This document shows, in pieces, positions 34,448 to 44,394 of a DNA stretch of 64,000 nucleotides. The position numbers and the translations under genes are program-made. Numbering within the stretch: the first letter of the stretch is position 1; each line of letters begins with the position of its first letter. Below the pieces are notes generated by a model that was not told where the DNA came from, did no database searches, and saw nothing but the letters and a program-made list of their open reading frames with translations. The stretch is from Lactobacillus sp. CBA3606 (GTDB lineage: Bacteria; Bacillota; Bacilli; Lactobacillales; Lactobacillaceae). The stretch spans positions 992,001 through 1,056,000 of the forward strand of contig NZ_CP027194.1 of NCBI RefSeq assembly GCF_002970935.1. The letters are read 5' to 3'.

Positions 34448-34831
34448 TTAGTTAGTTTTGTGACGCCAACGGGTCAATAAGACCAGCGTATAAAAGTTCA
34501 CGCCAAGACCAATCACCGCCATGACCTCTAGTATCAGCTTGATTTCCATGCCGGCAGTGCTCTGATAACCGGACATCAAAGCGCTAATCAACCCTAATGA
34601 ATAAATCACCAAGACTAGACCCAAGACGTAAAACCCGAGCATCCGATTCACATAAACAGCCAATACGCCTAAAAAATATAAGACTAAGGCGATTAATAAG
34701 CCCTGCCACATTTGGCTAGCTGACAATCGTGCCGTTTGTAACTGAAAGTGACTGGTCGACATCATCCAATTGACGATACCGTAACAAAAAAAGGAAACAA
34801 ACGCAAATGCAACTACCCGTGTAAGTTTCAA
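34448..34831 (-). CDS. Small membrane protein with four spans, 127 aa
   Basis: Four hydrophobic segments (about 8-25, 40-60, 65-86, 97-120) with short loops and a basic C-terminus. It lies 13 bases after lplA. No family or function is recognised; linkage to lipoate metabolism is only positional. Confidence 0.65.
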   Translation of the reverse strand: MKLTRVVAFAFVSFFCYGIVNWMMSTSHFQLQTARLSASQMWQGLLIALVLYFLGVLAVYVNRMLGFYVLGLVLVIYSLGLISALMSGYQSTAGMEIKLILEVMAVIGLGVNFYTLVLLTRWRHKTN

Positions 34832-34844
34832 CTAACCACTCCTG

Positions 34845-35858
34845 TTATTCGGCGATTAAATCAATAATAGCTTCCCGTGGAATTCCAGTAAAGTAACGAT
34901 TCAAATCAACATCAGCTAACTTGTTCGTCAATTCATCATGATCGTAACGCACGCCCGTTAAGGCTTTTTCAATATCAGCCACGTTACCACTACCGAAGAA
35001 ATCACCGAAGAATTTGATAGTTTGAATATGACCATCCGTCACCAATAATCTCGCATCAATGGTCCCCATATCGAAATGTTGACGCCGCTTAACCGAGAAT
35101 TCAGGTGATTTGCCATAAACCCAATCCCAATTAGCATAATAGTCTTCATAAATTTTATCAATGGCTTTTTGCTGTTCTGGTGAAACTTTATATTCTTTAT
35201 CCGCAATTTCGGCCAAAGAATCCACTTTAAATAGTTCAGTTAACAATTTATCCCGGAACTCTGGTACTGAGATATTTTGATACTCTGGGGCTAAGAATGG
35301 ACGTAGATTGGTCACGCGACTTCGAACCGACTTAATTCCCTTCGAAGCAATCTTATCAGTTGGAACTGTCAAGGCATTTGGTACCACGTTTAAATCCACA
35401 TTTAACATCAACGTACCATGTGAGAACGTCTTACCATTGCGAGAATACATCGCATTGCCTGAGAACTTCTTGCCATCGACCAACAAGTCATTACGGCCAC
35501 TGACCGTTGCGGTTGTGGCGCCCATATCGTGTAAGACATCAATAATGGGTTGCGTGAACGTCTTAAAGTCACCGAATTCTTGACTATCACTATCCACAAC
35601 AAAGCTAAAGCATAAGTTACCTAAATCTTGATAAACTGCTCCGCCCCCGGATAACCGACGCGTCACAGTAATGTTATGTTCCCGCACATAATCAGCGTTG
35701 ATTTCTTCCAACGTATTCTGATTACGCCCGACGATGATACATGGTTCCTCATAGTAAAACAAAACCAACGGTTCATCAAACTCAACATTATTCATTAGAT
35801 ACTGTTCAGTCGCAAGATTACGACCAATTTCATGATCTTTCATTGAGACATAATACAT
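34845..35858 (-). CDS. lplA: Lipoate-protein ligase
   Basis: A 337-aa enzyme that activates lipoate with ATP and attaches it to lipoyl domains (for example of pyruvate dehydrogenase E2). The biotin/lipoate ligase core shows VGRNQNTLEEI, RRLSGGGAVYQDLGNL and the conserved Lys in SGRNDLLVDGKKFSGNA, with a C-terminal accessory domain from about 250. Length matches LplA. It is first in a three-gene operon. Confidence 0.93.
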   Translation of the reverse strand: MYYVSMKDHEIGRNLATEQYLMNNVEFDEPLVLFYYEEPCIIVGRNQNTLEEINADYVREHNITVTRRLSGGGAVYQDLGNLCFSFVVDSDSQEFGDFKTFTQPIIDVLHDMGATTATVSGRNDLLVDGKKFSGNAMYSRNGKTFSHGTLMLNVDLNVVPNALTVPTDKIASKGIKSVRSRVTNLRPFLAPEYQNISVPEFRDKLLTELFKVDSLAEIADKEYKVSPEQQKAIDKIYEDYYANWDWVYGKSPEFSVKRRQHFDMGTIDARLLVTDGHIQTIKFFGDFFGSGNVADIEKALTGVRYDHDELTNKLADVDLNRYFTGIPREAIIDLIAE

Positions 35859-36353
35859 TCGATATCAGCTCCTCAGCTTTAAGCTACTTTCATTATACTG
35901 CTCCGAATCAAAAAGGACCCACACTGTGAGTCCCCATTTTGGAAGAACCAATAAAATTGAGTGTGGAATTCGTCATTCCCCAAAATCGTTGATCCACAAG
36001 CCACATCCTTGAACAATTTAATTGGCGGCAATTTGTTCTCCGTGGCATTAGCGTGCCATCAATAGATGGATGGTCAGTTGGTTATCCGAGATTAGCGGAA
36101 ACACTGGGTACTGTACTAGCTATCACTTGACGGGTTTGTTACAACAATTGGGTAACGTTGCTACTGACCGATGATTCTTCCGATGAACTTAATATACCAC
36201 ATAATGTAAGCGATTGCAATGGCGATAAAAAAACAATCCAGTCAGCGGTAGCCGACCAGATTGCCTGAAGTTAATAGCGGTCGTAATCGCTATTTATCTT
36301 AATACAGTTAGTATAGAACGAAGCTATTAATAAAACAATTTTTTTGCATGCTC
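35859..36353. other. 495-base intergenic region
   Basis: Contains the lplA promoter side and the autolysin terminator (36227-36263). No intact ORF is supported. Some minus-strand stretches near 36030-36180 look faintly protein-like but are broken by stops. Confidence 0.4.
36227..36263 (-). terminator. Terminator of the autolysin gene
   Basis: Imperfect 10-bp stem (36234-36243 with 36254-36263) followed by T7 on the minus strand, about 90 bases after the stop. Confidence 0.6.
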
Positions 36354-38672
36354 TTAATGGACGACTGCGACATAATGCGTTGCTCCAGAACGGCTCAGAT
36401 ACTTCAACCAAGTATAGCCATCCGCTACTACGGTGCCACTGTAATAAACACGATCACCGGGGTAGTATTCCCCAGCAATGCTAGCTCGCGTGCTAGGAGC
36501 GGTCCGAATATTAGTCGTCGTTGTAAAGGTAAAACTCCCGGCCTTAGCCGTGGTCGTGGCCGCATTAGTATGACTGCCATCGACTGCCACATAATGGGTC
36601 GCTCCTGAATACGATTGGTAACGTAACCAGGTTTGACCATTGACGGTGACTTTAGCATTATAGCGAACGGTATCGCCAGCATAATAGGTGCCGACTGTGG
36701 CCGCATTCGTCGCCGGTGTCCCCTTAATAGCCGTCGTCGTCTGGAAACGATACGTACCACTTGTGGCCGTCACAACTGGTTTATTTTCAGTCAGATTGCC
36801 ATTAATTGCGACATAATGATCCGCTCCGGAATATGACCGGTAACGTAACCAAGTTTGCCCATCAATCGTCACTTTACCATTATAATAAACAGTTTCCCCA
36901 GTGCGATAGGTGCCAACCGTGGTCGCTGTCGAACGTGGTGCACTTTTAATTGCGGTATCAGCAGTAAAGCGATACGCACCAGTGGCGGCTTCAACGCTAG
37001 GTGCCGTGACAGCAACATCATCACCAATCGCAACATAATGGGTCGCGCCGGAATAGGATTGATACCGTAACCAAGTAATGCCCTCGGCTTCAATCTTCCC
37101 ATTATAATGGACAGTTTCACCGGTATCATAAGTGCCGACGATTTTAGCTGAACGACTGGCGCCATCACGAATATTAGTTGTCGTCGTAAATTTGAAAGTG
37201 CCAGTGGCGGGAGTCACCGTCACACTGTCATCGCCACTAATCGCAATATAGTGCGTTGCGCCTGAATATGATTGATAGCGTAACCAAGTATAACCATCCG
37301 CCACGACCTTACCATTGTAATGAACGGATTCACCGGCATCATAAGTGCCGACCACTGCTGACTGCATGCTAGCAGCCGTATGAATATCAACGGTTTTAGT
37401 AAACTTATAAGTACCGGCAGTCTCATTTTCGGCTGGCTTTTCAGGTGTCGTCCCGGTAACTTCATGGTCCCAATCCTGTAACCGATAACTATTGATGGTA
37501 TTAATTAACGTCGTTGCGTAATTTGGATCGGTCGCATAGCCATCACTTTGCAATAATCGGGCAACTGTTTGATAATCAGTGACCCCTAACAAGTTATGGT
37601 AACGTGAATTATCAACTAAAAAGGCCCCATGATCTTCTACACTAGCAGACCAGTTCGGGTACTGTCTGAAAGCTGCTCGGACGGTGATATACTGGCCATT
37701 CACCCATTCATTGGTTTCAAAATAGATGGATTGACCTTGATAGGCACCTTTGATTCCGAACAAGTTATTCCCTTGTGTCGATAAAGCTGAACGGCCCCAG
37801 TCACTTTCAATAATGGCTTGTGCTGCTGTGATAGATGGCAAGACGCCATATTTACGCCAGCCCTCTAAAGCACCGGCTTTAATCTGATTAAAAAACGTCT
37901 GTTGATAATCATTCATGGCTGGTGCCACGGCTTCATCCGCTGCACTGCCAACTGTCATATCCTCTGGTTCAATTGCCATGGCTGCCGAGTTCGCAACGGA
38001 TTCAGCTCGAACCGGCGCCGCACTAGTCACGGTATGCGTCACTATGCTCGTTGCCGCCACTGGTTGTTTGATTGACTCCTGACTGGCAACCGCCGTGGCT
38101 TCATCAACGGCCGACAAGGCTTGATCAGCAGTTGGTGTGGCACTTACTGGCGCTTCACTAGCCGTTGCTGAATTAGTTGCGCTACTGGTTGCACTAGTCG
38201 TGACGGTTGCCGCTGATGTTGGGGTCACCGTTGCCTGACTAACAGCAGTTGAACCGACAGATGTCGCCTGACTAGCAGCCGAAACTGGGGTGCTCGTAGG
38301 CGCTGCCGAACTAGCAACCGGCCGACTAGCGACTGAACGGGCTGGGGCAACCGTACTAGTCGTATTAGCGGCGCTGGCGTCGGCATCCTGACGACTAACC
38401 GTTGAACTGGCTTGACTGCCACTAGTCACACTCGCACTAGCCGTTGACGTGGTCGCTTGGCTCGTCGTCGCCGGCGTCGCAGCTGGTGTTTTTCCGGACT
38501 GTACATAATTATTTTGACCATTGACGGCTTGATCAGTGGCAACCATGGTCGCAGCCGTATCGGTATCGTTAGTCGCCTTATCGACGGTTGATGCTGCTTT
38601 GCTAACTGCCACTGGTAATAAAGCGGTACTCAACATTAATGATGCAATTATTTTTGTCATTCCGATTTTCAA
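36354..38672 (-). CDS. acm2: Acm2-like N-acetylglucosaminidase autolysin
   Basis: A 772-aa secreted murein hydrolase that cleaves peptidoglycan during daughter-cell separation. Signal peptide 1-27; Ala/Ser/Thr-rich region to about 250; glucosaminidase domain at about 255-415 (AAQAIIESDWGRSAL with the catalytic Glu, then NLFGIKG); five SH3b repeats of about 60-70 residues to the end, each with a WLRY/WLKY..GA.HY.A signature. This order and size match L. plantarum Acm2, whose AST part is O-glycosylated and dampens activity. Repeat 5 is the most divergent. Confidence 0.92.
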   Translation of the reverse strand: MKIGMTKIIASLMLSTALLPVAVSKAASTVDKATNDTDTAATMVATDQAVNGQNNYVQSGKTPAATPATTSQATTSTASASVTSGSQASSTVSRQDADASAANTTSTVAPARSVASRPVASSAAPTSTPVSAASQATSVGSTAVSQATVTPTSAATVTTSATSSATNSATASEAPVSATPTADQALSAVDEATAVASQESIKQPVAATSIVTHTVTSAAPVRAESVANSAAMAIEPEDMTVGSAADEAVAPAMNDYQQTFFNQIKAGALEGWRKYGVLPSITAAQAIIESDWGRSALSTQGNNLFGIKGAYQGQSIYFETNEWVNGQYITVRAAFRQYPNWSASVEDHGAFLVDNSRYHNLLGVTDYQTVARLLQSDGYATDPNYATTLINTINSYRLQDWDHEVTGTTPEKPAENETAGTYKFTKTVDIHTAASMQSAVVGTYDAGESVHYNGKVVADGYTWLRYQSYSGATHYIAISGDDSVTVTPATGTFKFTTTTNIRDGASRSAKIVGTYDTGETVHYNGKIEAEGITWLRYQSYSGATHYVAIGDDVAVTAPSVEAATGAYRFTADTAIKSAPRSTATTVGTYRTGETVYYNGKVTIDGQTWLRYRSYSGADHYVAINGNLTENKPVVTATSGTYRFQTTTAIKGTPATNAATVGTYYAGDTVRYNAKVTVNGQTWLRYQSYSGATHYVAVDGSHTNAATTTAKAGSFTFTTTTNIRTAPSTRASIAGEYYPGDRVYYSGTVVADGYTWLKYLSRSGATHYVAVVH

Positions 38673-39216
38673 TTAAAATTCCCCAAATCTCTTGTTAAAG
38701 CTGACTAACGGACAACGATATATTTAAACTTATTATCTCAGGATTACTGCTACGGCCTTAATACTAGCACCACCCCGTGTTACATTCAATTCGAATATTG
38801 TAATATAATTTTACTGTTACTTCGTTATTTTTAAACTAATTAAATTTTACGTGCTAGGTTTTTATTCATAGTGACAATAATTAACCTCGCTAGCTAATTA
38901 TTGTTCTTTTTAGCACCCCGCTTTCACGAGCATAAAACAGGGTAATTCTTAAATCTTATGACAATTAATATTGTTTAGACCTATCTTTTAACCAATATCA
39001 AGTAATTAATTTTAATTTACCAACTCGTAAAATCACCGCTCAAAGGAGCTTAATAAAAAAATTAACTTTTTTCAATAATTAATATATCAATATTAAATTT
39101 TACAAACTGTAAAAAAAGTCATCAGACTGCAACTTCTAAGCTAAAAGGCTTACAGCCGCCGAAATTAATGCTAAAATAAACATATTAATTAGCTATTAAA
39201 AACGGGGGTAACTATT
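38673..39216. other. 544-base AT-rich intergenic region
   Basis: Holds the divergent promoters of the autolysin and usp genes. A 24-base imperfect dyad centred on TTCGAA lies at 38780-38803, which could be an operator for the autolysin gene. No ORF is supported. Confidence 0.4.
39150..39177 (+). promoter_or_regulatory. Probable promoter of the usp gene
   Basis: -35 TTACAG (39150-39155), 16-base spacer, -10 TAAAAT (39172-39177). Confidence 0.4.
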
Positions 39217-39666
39217 ATGTTACAACAATATCAAAATATCTTGGTACCAGTTGATGGTTCCAAAGTCACCGAAGAAGTTTTAAAACGCGGCATTGAAGTT
39301 GCCAAGCGCAACGACACCCATTTAGACATTTTAAACGTTTTGGAAGTTAACCAATTCAGTGATACGTACGGTGGGGCTGTCAGTGGTGATGTGATTTATA
39401 AGCTATCCGAAGACGTCCAACAACGCTTAGCTGAACTCAAACAAGAAGTCATTGACGCTGGCGTTAAGAAAGTTGACGTGCATGTTCGTTTTGGCAATCC
39501 GAAGACGGTCATTGCACGGGAATTTCCTGCTGATCATCATAATGAATTGATTATGATTGGGTCAACCGGCTTGTCCGCCGTTGAACGGTTAATGGTCGGC
39601 TCAGTCACAACCTATGTTAGTCGTAATGCAGTTTGTGATGTGCTAATCGTCAAACCAGTCAAATAA
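39217..39666 (+). CDS. Universal stress protein UspA family
   Basis: A 149-aa cytoplasmic protein with the Usp fold: ILVPVDGS near the start and the ATP-binding motif GSTGLSAVERLMVGSVTTYV near the end (G-2x-G-9x-GS). Usp proteins bind ATP or AMP and support survival under stress. GGGGG precedes the ATG. It is monocistronic. Confidence 0.92.
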   Translation: MLQQYQNILVPVDGSKVTEEVLKRGIEVAKRNDTHLDILNVLEVNQFSDTYGGAVSGDVIYKLSEDVQQRLAELKQEVIDAGVKKVDVHVRFGNPKTVIAREFPADHHNELIMIGSTGLSAVERLMVGSVTTYVSRNAVCDVLIVKPVK

Positions 39667-39675
39667 TGACACGTT

Positions 39676-39722
39676 AAAAGTGAGTTTTGAGGCACCTAAC
39701 CAGGCCCTTAGAACTCACTTTT
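39676..39722 (+). terminator. Terminator of usp
   Basis: Perfect 11-bp stem (39676-39686 with 39712-39722) with a GC-rich internal hairpin and T-run. Confidence 0.65.
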
Positions 39723-39746
39723 TACGTTAAGAAAGGTGCTACTATC

Positions 39747-40649
39747 GTGCAATGGACCAAACAAGTTAAGCTCCCAGCAGCTCTCAATCAACAGACCGTG
39801 CGCACCTGCTTAAAAACATGGTTGCTTCCCAAACGCATCCAAGGACAATTACGACAAGGGCGTCGTATCTGGGTCAACGATTGCCCAGCTTCCGTCGCAA
39901 CCATTGTTCATACGAATGACCGTTTAACTTTACAATTTTTACCAACTGATTTTCGGACCCCAGTTTCTAGTTATCAACCGGATGTTGCCGGGGCCGTCCC
40001 CATCCTCTATCAGAACGCAGATCTGCTCGTCATTAACAAACCCGCCGGCTTAAAGGCGCACCCAAATCAACCCGGCGAACAAGGCTCGGTTTTAAACCAT
40101 TTAGCGGCGGACCTTCAAGCAACGGGACAGGCCCCGTACATGGTCCATCGACTCGACCAGATGACCTCTGGCGCCATGCTAGTCGCCTTAAACCCGATAG
40201 TCGTGCCAATCCTTGATCGTTTGATTAGCACCAAGCAAATTCACCGGACCTATTATGCTTGGGTCCGCGGCCATTTTGACCATCCCACTGGTCAGTTCAC
40301 TGACCCCATTGGTCATGATTTGACTGATCAGCGTAAACGTTGGATCAATACTCCTGACGCTCAGCGTGCGCTGACCAACTACCAAGTTATTCAGACCACC
40401 CAGCAACAAACCTTGGTTAAACTTGACCTGCAGACTGGTCGCACCCATCAATTACGGGTTCATCTCGCAGCTAACGGTCATCCTATCATCGGTGATCCGC
40501 TTTACGATACCACTTATCAAATGGCGCCCCGTTTATTATTACATGCTTGGCAGCTACAGCTCACGTTACCATTTACTACAACGGCAGTGACCGTTACCGC
40601 GCCGTTACCGGCCAGTTTTGATGATTTAACTCAACTAGACCATTTTTAA
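39747..40649 (+). CDS. RluD-family pseudouridine synthase
   Basis: A 300-aa RNA modification enzyme converting uridine to pseudouridine in rRNA or tRNA. Catalytic Asp in HRLDQMTSG, then LDLQTGRTHQLRVHL and the GDPLYD region. GTG at 39747 follows GAAAGG at 10 bases. An earlier start would run through the usp terminator. A short N-terminal S4-like part is possible. Which uridines it modifies is unknown. Confidence 0.9.
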   Translation: MQWTKQVKLPAALNQQTVRTCLKTWLLPKRIQGQLRQGRRIWVNDCPASVATIVHTNDRLTLQFLPTDFRTPVSSYQPDVAGAVPILYQNADLLVINKPAGLKAHPNQPGEQGSVLNHLAADLQATGQAPYMVHRLDQMTSGAMLVALNPIVVPILDRLISTKQIHRTYYAWVRGHFDHPTGQFTDPIGHDLTDQRKRWINTPDAQRALTNYQVIQTTQQQTLVKLDLQTGRTHQLRVHLAANGHPIIGDPLYDTTYQMAPRLLLHAWQLQLTLPFTTTAVTVTAPLPASFDDLTQLDHF

Positions 40650-40655
40650 ACCCTA

Positions 40656-40703
40656 AAACGACGTTTCAACTTGGTGAGTAGTCACCAAGTTGAAACGTCG
40701 TTT
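40656..40703. terminator. Strong bidirectional terminator
   Basis: Perfect 22-bp stem (40656-40677 with 40682-40703), tetraloop, between the convergent synthase and phosphoketolase genes. Confidence 0.85.
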
Positions 40704-40731
40704 ATTTTATCATCAATTCAATAGTAACCTG

Positions 40732-43098
40732 TTATTTCAGGCCTTTCCATTGCCAATCATTAACTTCTGGTAAATCAGTACCGGCATCGCGAATGTAAGC
40801 ATTGTGCTTAGCCAGCATGTTATCCATACTCTGAACAAAGGCCGCCCCTTGATCTTCCATCGCTGGTTGCGCCGCAATTGCGGTTTTAGCCAAGTCGAAA
40901 CGGTCCATTTGGTTCATGACCCGTACATCGAATGGCGTTGTAATATCACCATTTTCACGGTAACCATGCACGTATAGGTTATGATTATGACGGTCAAAGA
41001 AGATATCACGAATCAAGTCTTCATAGCCATGGAACGCAAAGACAACTGGTTTGTTCTTCGTAAAGTAATGATCAAATTCTTCATCAGATAAGCCCCGTGG
41101 ATCACGCTTAGGACTCCGCAACTTCAACAGGTCAACCACGTTAACAAACCGAATCTTCATGGCTGGGAAACTCGTGTGTAAGAGTTGTACCGCAGCTAAG
41201 GCTTCCAAGGTTGGTTCCGTACCAGCCGTTGCAAACACAATATCTGGTTCGCTGCCTTGATCGGTGCTTGCCCAATCAACAATTCCTAGACCATTGTCAA
41301 CCAATTGTTTAGCTTCTTCAATACTAAACCATTGTTGCCGTGGATGCTTAGACGTGACCACGTAGTTAATCTTTTCTTGGCTTCGTAAGACCACATCACC
41401 AACAGCTAATAAAGTATTGGCATCAGCTGGTAAATATTCCCGAATATATTCAGGTTTCTTTTCAGCTAAATGCGTCAAAGCACCTGGATCTTGATGGGTA
41501 TACCCATTATGATCTTGTTGGAATACCGTTGAAGCAGCAATAATATTCAGTGAAGGATATTTTTTGCGCCAATCAAGTTCATTGGCTTTCCGTAACCACT
41601 TGAAGTGTTGCGTCAACATTGAATCCACAACGCGTAAGAAGGCTTCATAACTTGCAAACAAGCCATGGCGACCGGTTAGGACATAACCTTCGAGCCAACC
41701 TTCAGCTTGATGTTCAGATAACTGTGCATCTAGGATTCGGCCAGCTGGCGCTTCATATTGATCACTATCTGGATGAATATCTTCAAGCCATTGCCGATTA
41801 GTCGCTTCAAAAATACCATATAAACGATTGGACATCGTCTCGTCTGGTCCAAACAATCGGAAATTATCTGGATTTTGTTTGATAACATCACGCAAGTAAT
41901 CTGACCAGACAATCATATCTTGCTTAACGTTAGCACCGCGTTGCGTCGTATCAACGGCGTAATCTCGGAAGCTTGGTAAGTTCAAGGCTTTTGGATCAAC
42001 CCCACCATTGGTGATTGGGTTAGCAGCCATCCGACTTTGACCGGTAGGCATAATTGCTGCAATATCAGCTTTCAAAGTCCCATCGTCATTGAAAAGTTCC
42101 GTTGGCTTGTATGATTCGAGCCAATCGACTAAGGCATCAGCATGTTCCATATCAAGTTGATCAACTGGAATTGGAATTTGATGTGCCCGGAATGACCCTT
42201 CAATCTTTTCGCCATCCCATGACTTAGGCCCCGTCCAGCCTTTAGGTGCACGGAAGACAATCATTGGCCAAACTGGTAAACTTGGGTCGTTATTTTCACG
42301 CGCATTCTTTTGAATAGCTTTAATCTTTTCAATTGCTTCATCCATGGCTTTAGCCAATAACGGATGCACTTTTTCAGGATCATCGCCCGTTACAAAGATT
42401 GGTTCCCAGTTCATACTTTCAAAGTATTGTTTGATTTTGGCATCTGAAGTCCGACCGAATAACGTTGGGTTGGAAATCTTAAATCCATTAAGATTTAAAA
42501 TTGGCAGAACTGCCCCATCATTAATTGGGTTGATAAACTTCGTTGATTGCCAAGAAGTTGCTAATGGACCCGTTTCGGATTCACCGTCGCCAACGACAAC
42601 CGCTGCAATTTCGTCAGGATTATCTAAAATCGCACCAGTACCATGTGAGATTGAGTAACCAAGTTCGCCACCTTCATGGATTGAACCAGGCGTTTCAGGA
42701 GCCGCATGTGATGCCACGCCCCCTGGGAATGAGAACTGCTTGAATAATTTTTGCATCCCAGTTTTGTCTTGCGTAATTTCAGGATAAATATCGGTATAGG
42801 TACCGTCCAAGTATGAGTTAGAAACCATCACTTGACCACCATGACCGGGACCTTCAACGTAAAACATTTTCAAATTATATTTATTAATGACCCGGTTTAA
42901 ATGGGCATAAATAAAGTTTTGACCGGCAATGGTTCCCCAATGACCGATGGGATGAACTTTAACGTCACTCGCCTTTAAAGGCCGTTGTAATAATGGATTA
43001 TCTTTTAAATAAAGTTGACCAACTGATAAGTAGTTGGCGGCACGCCAATACTTGTCAACTTCTTGCAAATATGCTGGTGATGAGTAATCTGTAGCCAT
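40732..43098 (-). CDS. xpkA: Phosphoketolase (xylulose-5-P/fructose-6-P)
   Basis: A 788-aa thiamin diphosphate enzyme that splits xylulose 5-phosphate (or fructose 6-phosphate) to acetyl phosphate and glyceraldehyde 3-phosphate (or erythrose 4-phosphate). Visible marks are [45 protein letters not shown] and the ThDP motif [11 protein letters not shown]. It is the key enzyme of heterolactic pentose use. A GntR-type operator and a cre-like site lie upstream, so control by the adjacent GntR protein and by CcpA is likely. Substrate choice is not decidable here. Confidence 0.95.
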   Translation of the reverse strand: MATDYSSPAYLQEVDKYWRAANYLSVGQLYLKDNPLLQRPLKASDVKVHPIGHWGTIAGQNFIYAHLNRVINKYNLKMFYVEGPGHGGQVMVSNSYLDGTYTDIYPEITQDKTGMQKLFKQFSFPGGVASHAAPETPGSIHEGGELGYSISHGTGAILDNPDEIAAVVVGDGESETGPLATSWQSTKFINPINDGAVLPILNLNGFKISNPTLFGRTSDAKIKQYFESMNWEPIFVTGDDPEKVHPLLAKAMDEAIEKIKAIQKNARENNDPSLPVWPMIVFRAPKGWTGPKSWDGEKIEGSFRAHQIPIPVDQLDMEHADALVDWLESYKPTELFNDDGTLKADIAAIMPTGQSRMAANPITNGGVDPKALNLPSFRDYAVDTTQRGANVKQDMIVWSDYLRDVIKQNPDNFRLFGPDETMSNRLYGIFEATNRQWLEDIHPDSDQYEAPAGRILDAQLSEHQAEGWLEGYVLTGRHGLFASYEAFLRVVDSMLTQHFKWLRKANELDWRKKYPSLNIIAASTVFQQDHNGYTHQDPGALTHLAEKKPEYIREYLPADANTLLAVGDVVLRSQEKINYVVTSKHPRQQWFSIEEAKQLVDNGLGIVDWASTDQGSEPDIVFATAGTEPTLEALAAVQLLHTSFPAMKIRFVNVVDLLKLRSPKRDPRGLSDEEFDHYFTKNKPVVFAFHGYEDLIRDIFFDRHNHNLYVHGYRENGDITTPFDVRVMNQMDRFDLAKTAIAAQPAMEDQGAAFVQSMDNMLAKHNAYIRDAGTDLPEVNDWQWKGLK

Positions 43099-43165
43099 TC
43101 AAAACACTCCTTAATTTGCTTGCATTTATCATTTGAGTTACTAGCTGACATCGTTTACAAGTTCT

Positions 43166-43193
43166 ATCTTAACAGGTTCATTTTAAAAATCAA
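43166..43193 (-). promoter_or_regulatory. Promoter of the phosphoketolase gene
   Basis: -35 TTGATT (43188-43193), 16-base spacer, -10 TAAGAT (43166-43171) on the minus strand. Confidence 0.5.
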
Positions 43194-43203
43194 CCTTTTT
43201 GTT

Positions 43204-43221
43204 AATTGGAACGGTCCAATT
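43204..43221. promoter_or_regulatory. GntR-type operator at the phosphoketolase promoter
   Basis: Perfect 7-bp inverted repeat AATTGGA-ACGG-TCCAATT, 10 bases upstream of the -35. Related sequences lie before the GntR gene (44334-44373), so this is the likely binding site of that protein. Confidence 0.65.
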
Positions 43222-43254
43222 ATATAAATTAACCTTCACTTGCACAACTAAAAA

Positions 43255-43276
43255 GGCTTGAGCCACTGCTCAAACC
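43255..43276 (-). terminator. Terminator between GntR gene and phosphoketolase promoter
   Basis: Stem GGTTTGAGC/GCTCAAGCC with tetraloop AGTG and T5 on the minus strand, so GntR transcripts end before the phosphoketolase promoter. Confidence 0.7.
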
Positions 43277-43344
43277 TAGTTTAGCGAGTTTCACTTAATC
43301 TGTCGCGAATTTAAACCTGCCGTTTTACTTGCTAGCAGTAACCA

Positions 43345-43359
43345 TTCAAACGCTTTCAA
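43345..43359 (-). promoter_or_regulatory. cre-like site upstream of phosphoketolase
   Basis: TTGAAAGCGTTTGAA fits the cre consensus at 14 of 15 positions and is itself palindromic. It is about 150 bases upstream of the promoter, an odd distance, so a role is uncertain. Confidence 0.4.
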
Positions 43360-43430
43360 TAATTGGTTTCAAACCAGCCGCATCACCAATCGCCAGTTCA
43401 AATGACTGCGACGACCGAAACTTGCCGCAA

Positions 43431-43542
43431 CGGGTGCGAGCCAGCAATGGTCACGACTTAGCTATGCCAGTTCTACGATGCCTAACCCGCATCATAGGAC
43501 TGGCTAGGCTAGGTCCAACCGCTAAACGCTGGCTCGCACCCG
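43431..43542. repeat. Long imperfect palindrome, 112 bases
   Basis: Outer arms of 15 bp are perfect (43431-43445 with 43528-43542). Inner arms of 27 bases match at 21 (43455-43481 with 43489-43515), and most mismatches are G-U pairs in the plus-strand RNA. Loop of 7. No T-run on either side, so it is not an intrinsic terminator. It sits 6 bases after the GntR stop. Confidence 0.8.
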
Positions 43543-43547
43543 CTACA

Positions 43548-44270
43548 TTAATCCGTCGAAACAAACGTCGTATATTTCATATACTGATAATGTAAGCGCA
43601 TGTTTGACACTTCAAATGGCGTCCCATCATCCAAAAAGAAAATACCACTCATCACGCCGACCGGTTCCGTTGGCTTCAATCCTAATAATTTTTGATCATT
43701 TGCTTGCGACACATCCGCTGAAATCGACAAAAACGATTTTGTCACCGCATCATGCAACGTTGCTTGAACATAGTTAAAAATCGAGCCACTCACCACTTGC
43801 CGATTTAACTCCGGTACCAACTTAATTGGAATATACCCGGTTTCAATCATAAAGGGCTGGTCATCTAATAGACGTAACCGCTTAATTTCATATACAAACT
43901 CATCTGCCGATAAAAATAAGTCCTGCTGCAACTCTTGACTTGCAGGAATCACCTGAAAGTCTAATAATTGGATACTAGGTTGGGCGCCTTCCGTATTTAA
44001 ACTATCCGTAATGCCCAAATTGGTGCCTTCATATTTAAACGAAGATTGATTTTTAAGATATAATGGATTGATAAACGTTCCTGAACCGCGTTTTTTAAAA
44101 ATTAACCCTTGATTAGCTAACACATTCAGTGCTCGCTTAATTGAACTCCGGCTCACTTGATATTGCTCACTGAGGCTCCGTTCATCTGGCAACTTCTTAT
44201 CGACAAATTCATTGGCCATAATCCGTTTGTTTAGGTCGGTAATCACTTGTTGATAGACTAAATCTGCCAT
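43548..44270 (-). CDS. GntR-family regulator with UTRA domain (HutC type)
   Basis: A 240-aa regulator with N-terminal winged helix (ITDLNKRIMANEF, RSLSEQYQVSRSSIKRALNVLANQGLI) and a C-terminal UTRA ligand domain from about 85. UTRA proteins usually sense sugars or phosphosugars. AGGAGGG precedes the ATG. Operator-like repeats occur at its own promoter and at the phosphoketolase promoter, so it probably controls both. Confidence 0.92.
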   Translation of the reverse strand: MADLVYQQVITDLNKRIMANEFVDKKLPDERSLSEQYQVSRSSIKRALNVLANQGLIFKKRGSGTFINPLYLKNQSSFKYEGTNLGITDSLNTEGAQPSIQLLDFQVIPASQELQQDLFLSADEFVYEIKRLRLLDDQPFMIETGYIPIKLVPELNRQVVSGSIFNYVQATLHDAVTKSFLSISADVSQANDQKLLGLKPTEPVGVMSGIFFLDDGTPFEVSNMRLHYQYMKYTTFVSTD

Positions 44271-44333
44271 ATCGGTCCCTCCTTTACTTAACTTGTTTAG
44301 TTAAAGTATAGCAGACTTTGACCGCCGAGGGTT

Positions 44334-44373
44334 AATTGCACCGGTCCATTTTTAAAATTGGAACGTACATTTA
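44334..44373. promoter_or_regulatory. Two operator-like half-matching sites before the GntR gene
   Basis: AATTGCACCGGTCCATTT (44334-44351) and ATTGGAACGTACATTTA (from 44357) resemble the phosphoketolase operator core TTGGAACGGTCCAA. They lie between divergent GntR and YbaK genes. Confidence 0.5.
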
Positions 44374-44394
44374 TAATTGTGAGGATGAAACAAT

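Noticed and set aside
35859-36353. Possible decayed gene between lplA and the autolysin
   Set aside because: Only faint, stop-broken protein-like pieces; no family could be named.
36428-37465. Several open frames on both strands inside the autolysin repeats
   Set aside because: They are alternate-frame shadows of the SH3b repeats; the real gene has signal peptide, catalytic domain and repeats in one frame.
38000-38600. Repetitive Ala/Ser/Thr tract of the autolysin considered as tandem repeat
   Set aside because: Units are not regular at DNA level; it codes the AST region.
40656-40703. 22-bp perfect palindrome considered as an attachment site
   Set aside because: It lies between convergent genes with A/T flanks, so a bidirectional terminator explains it.
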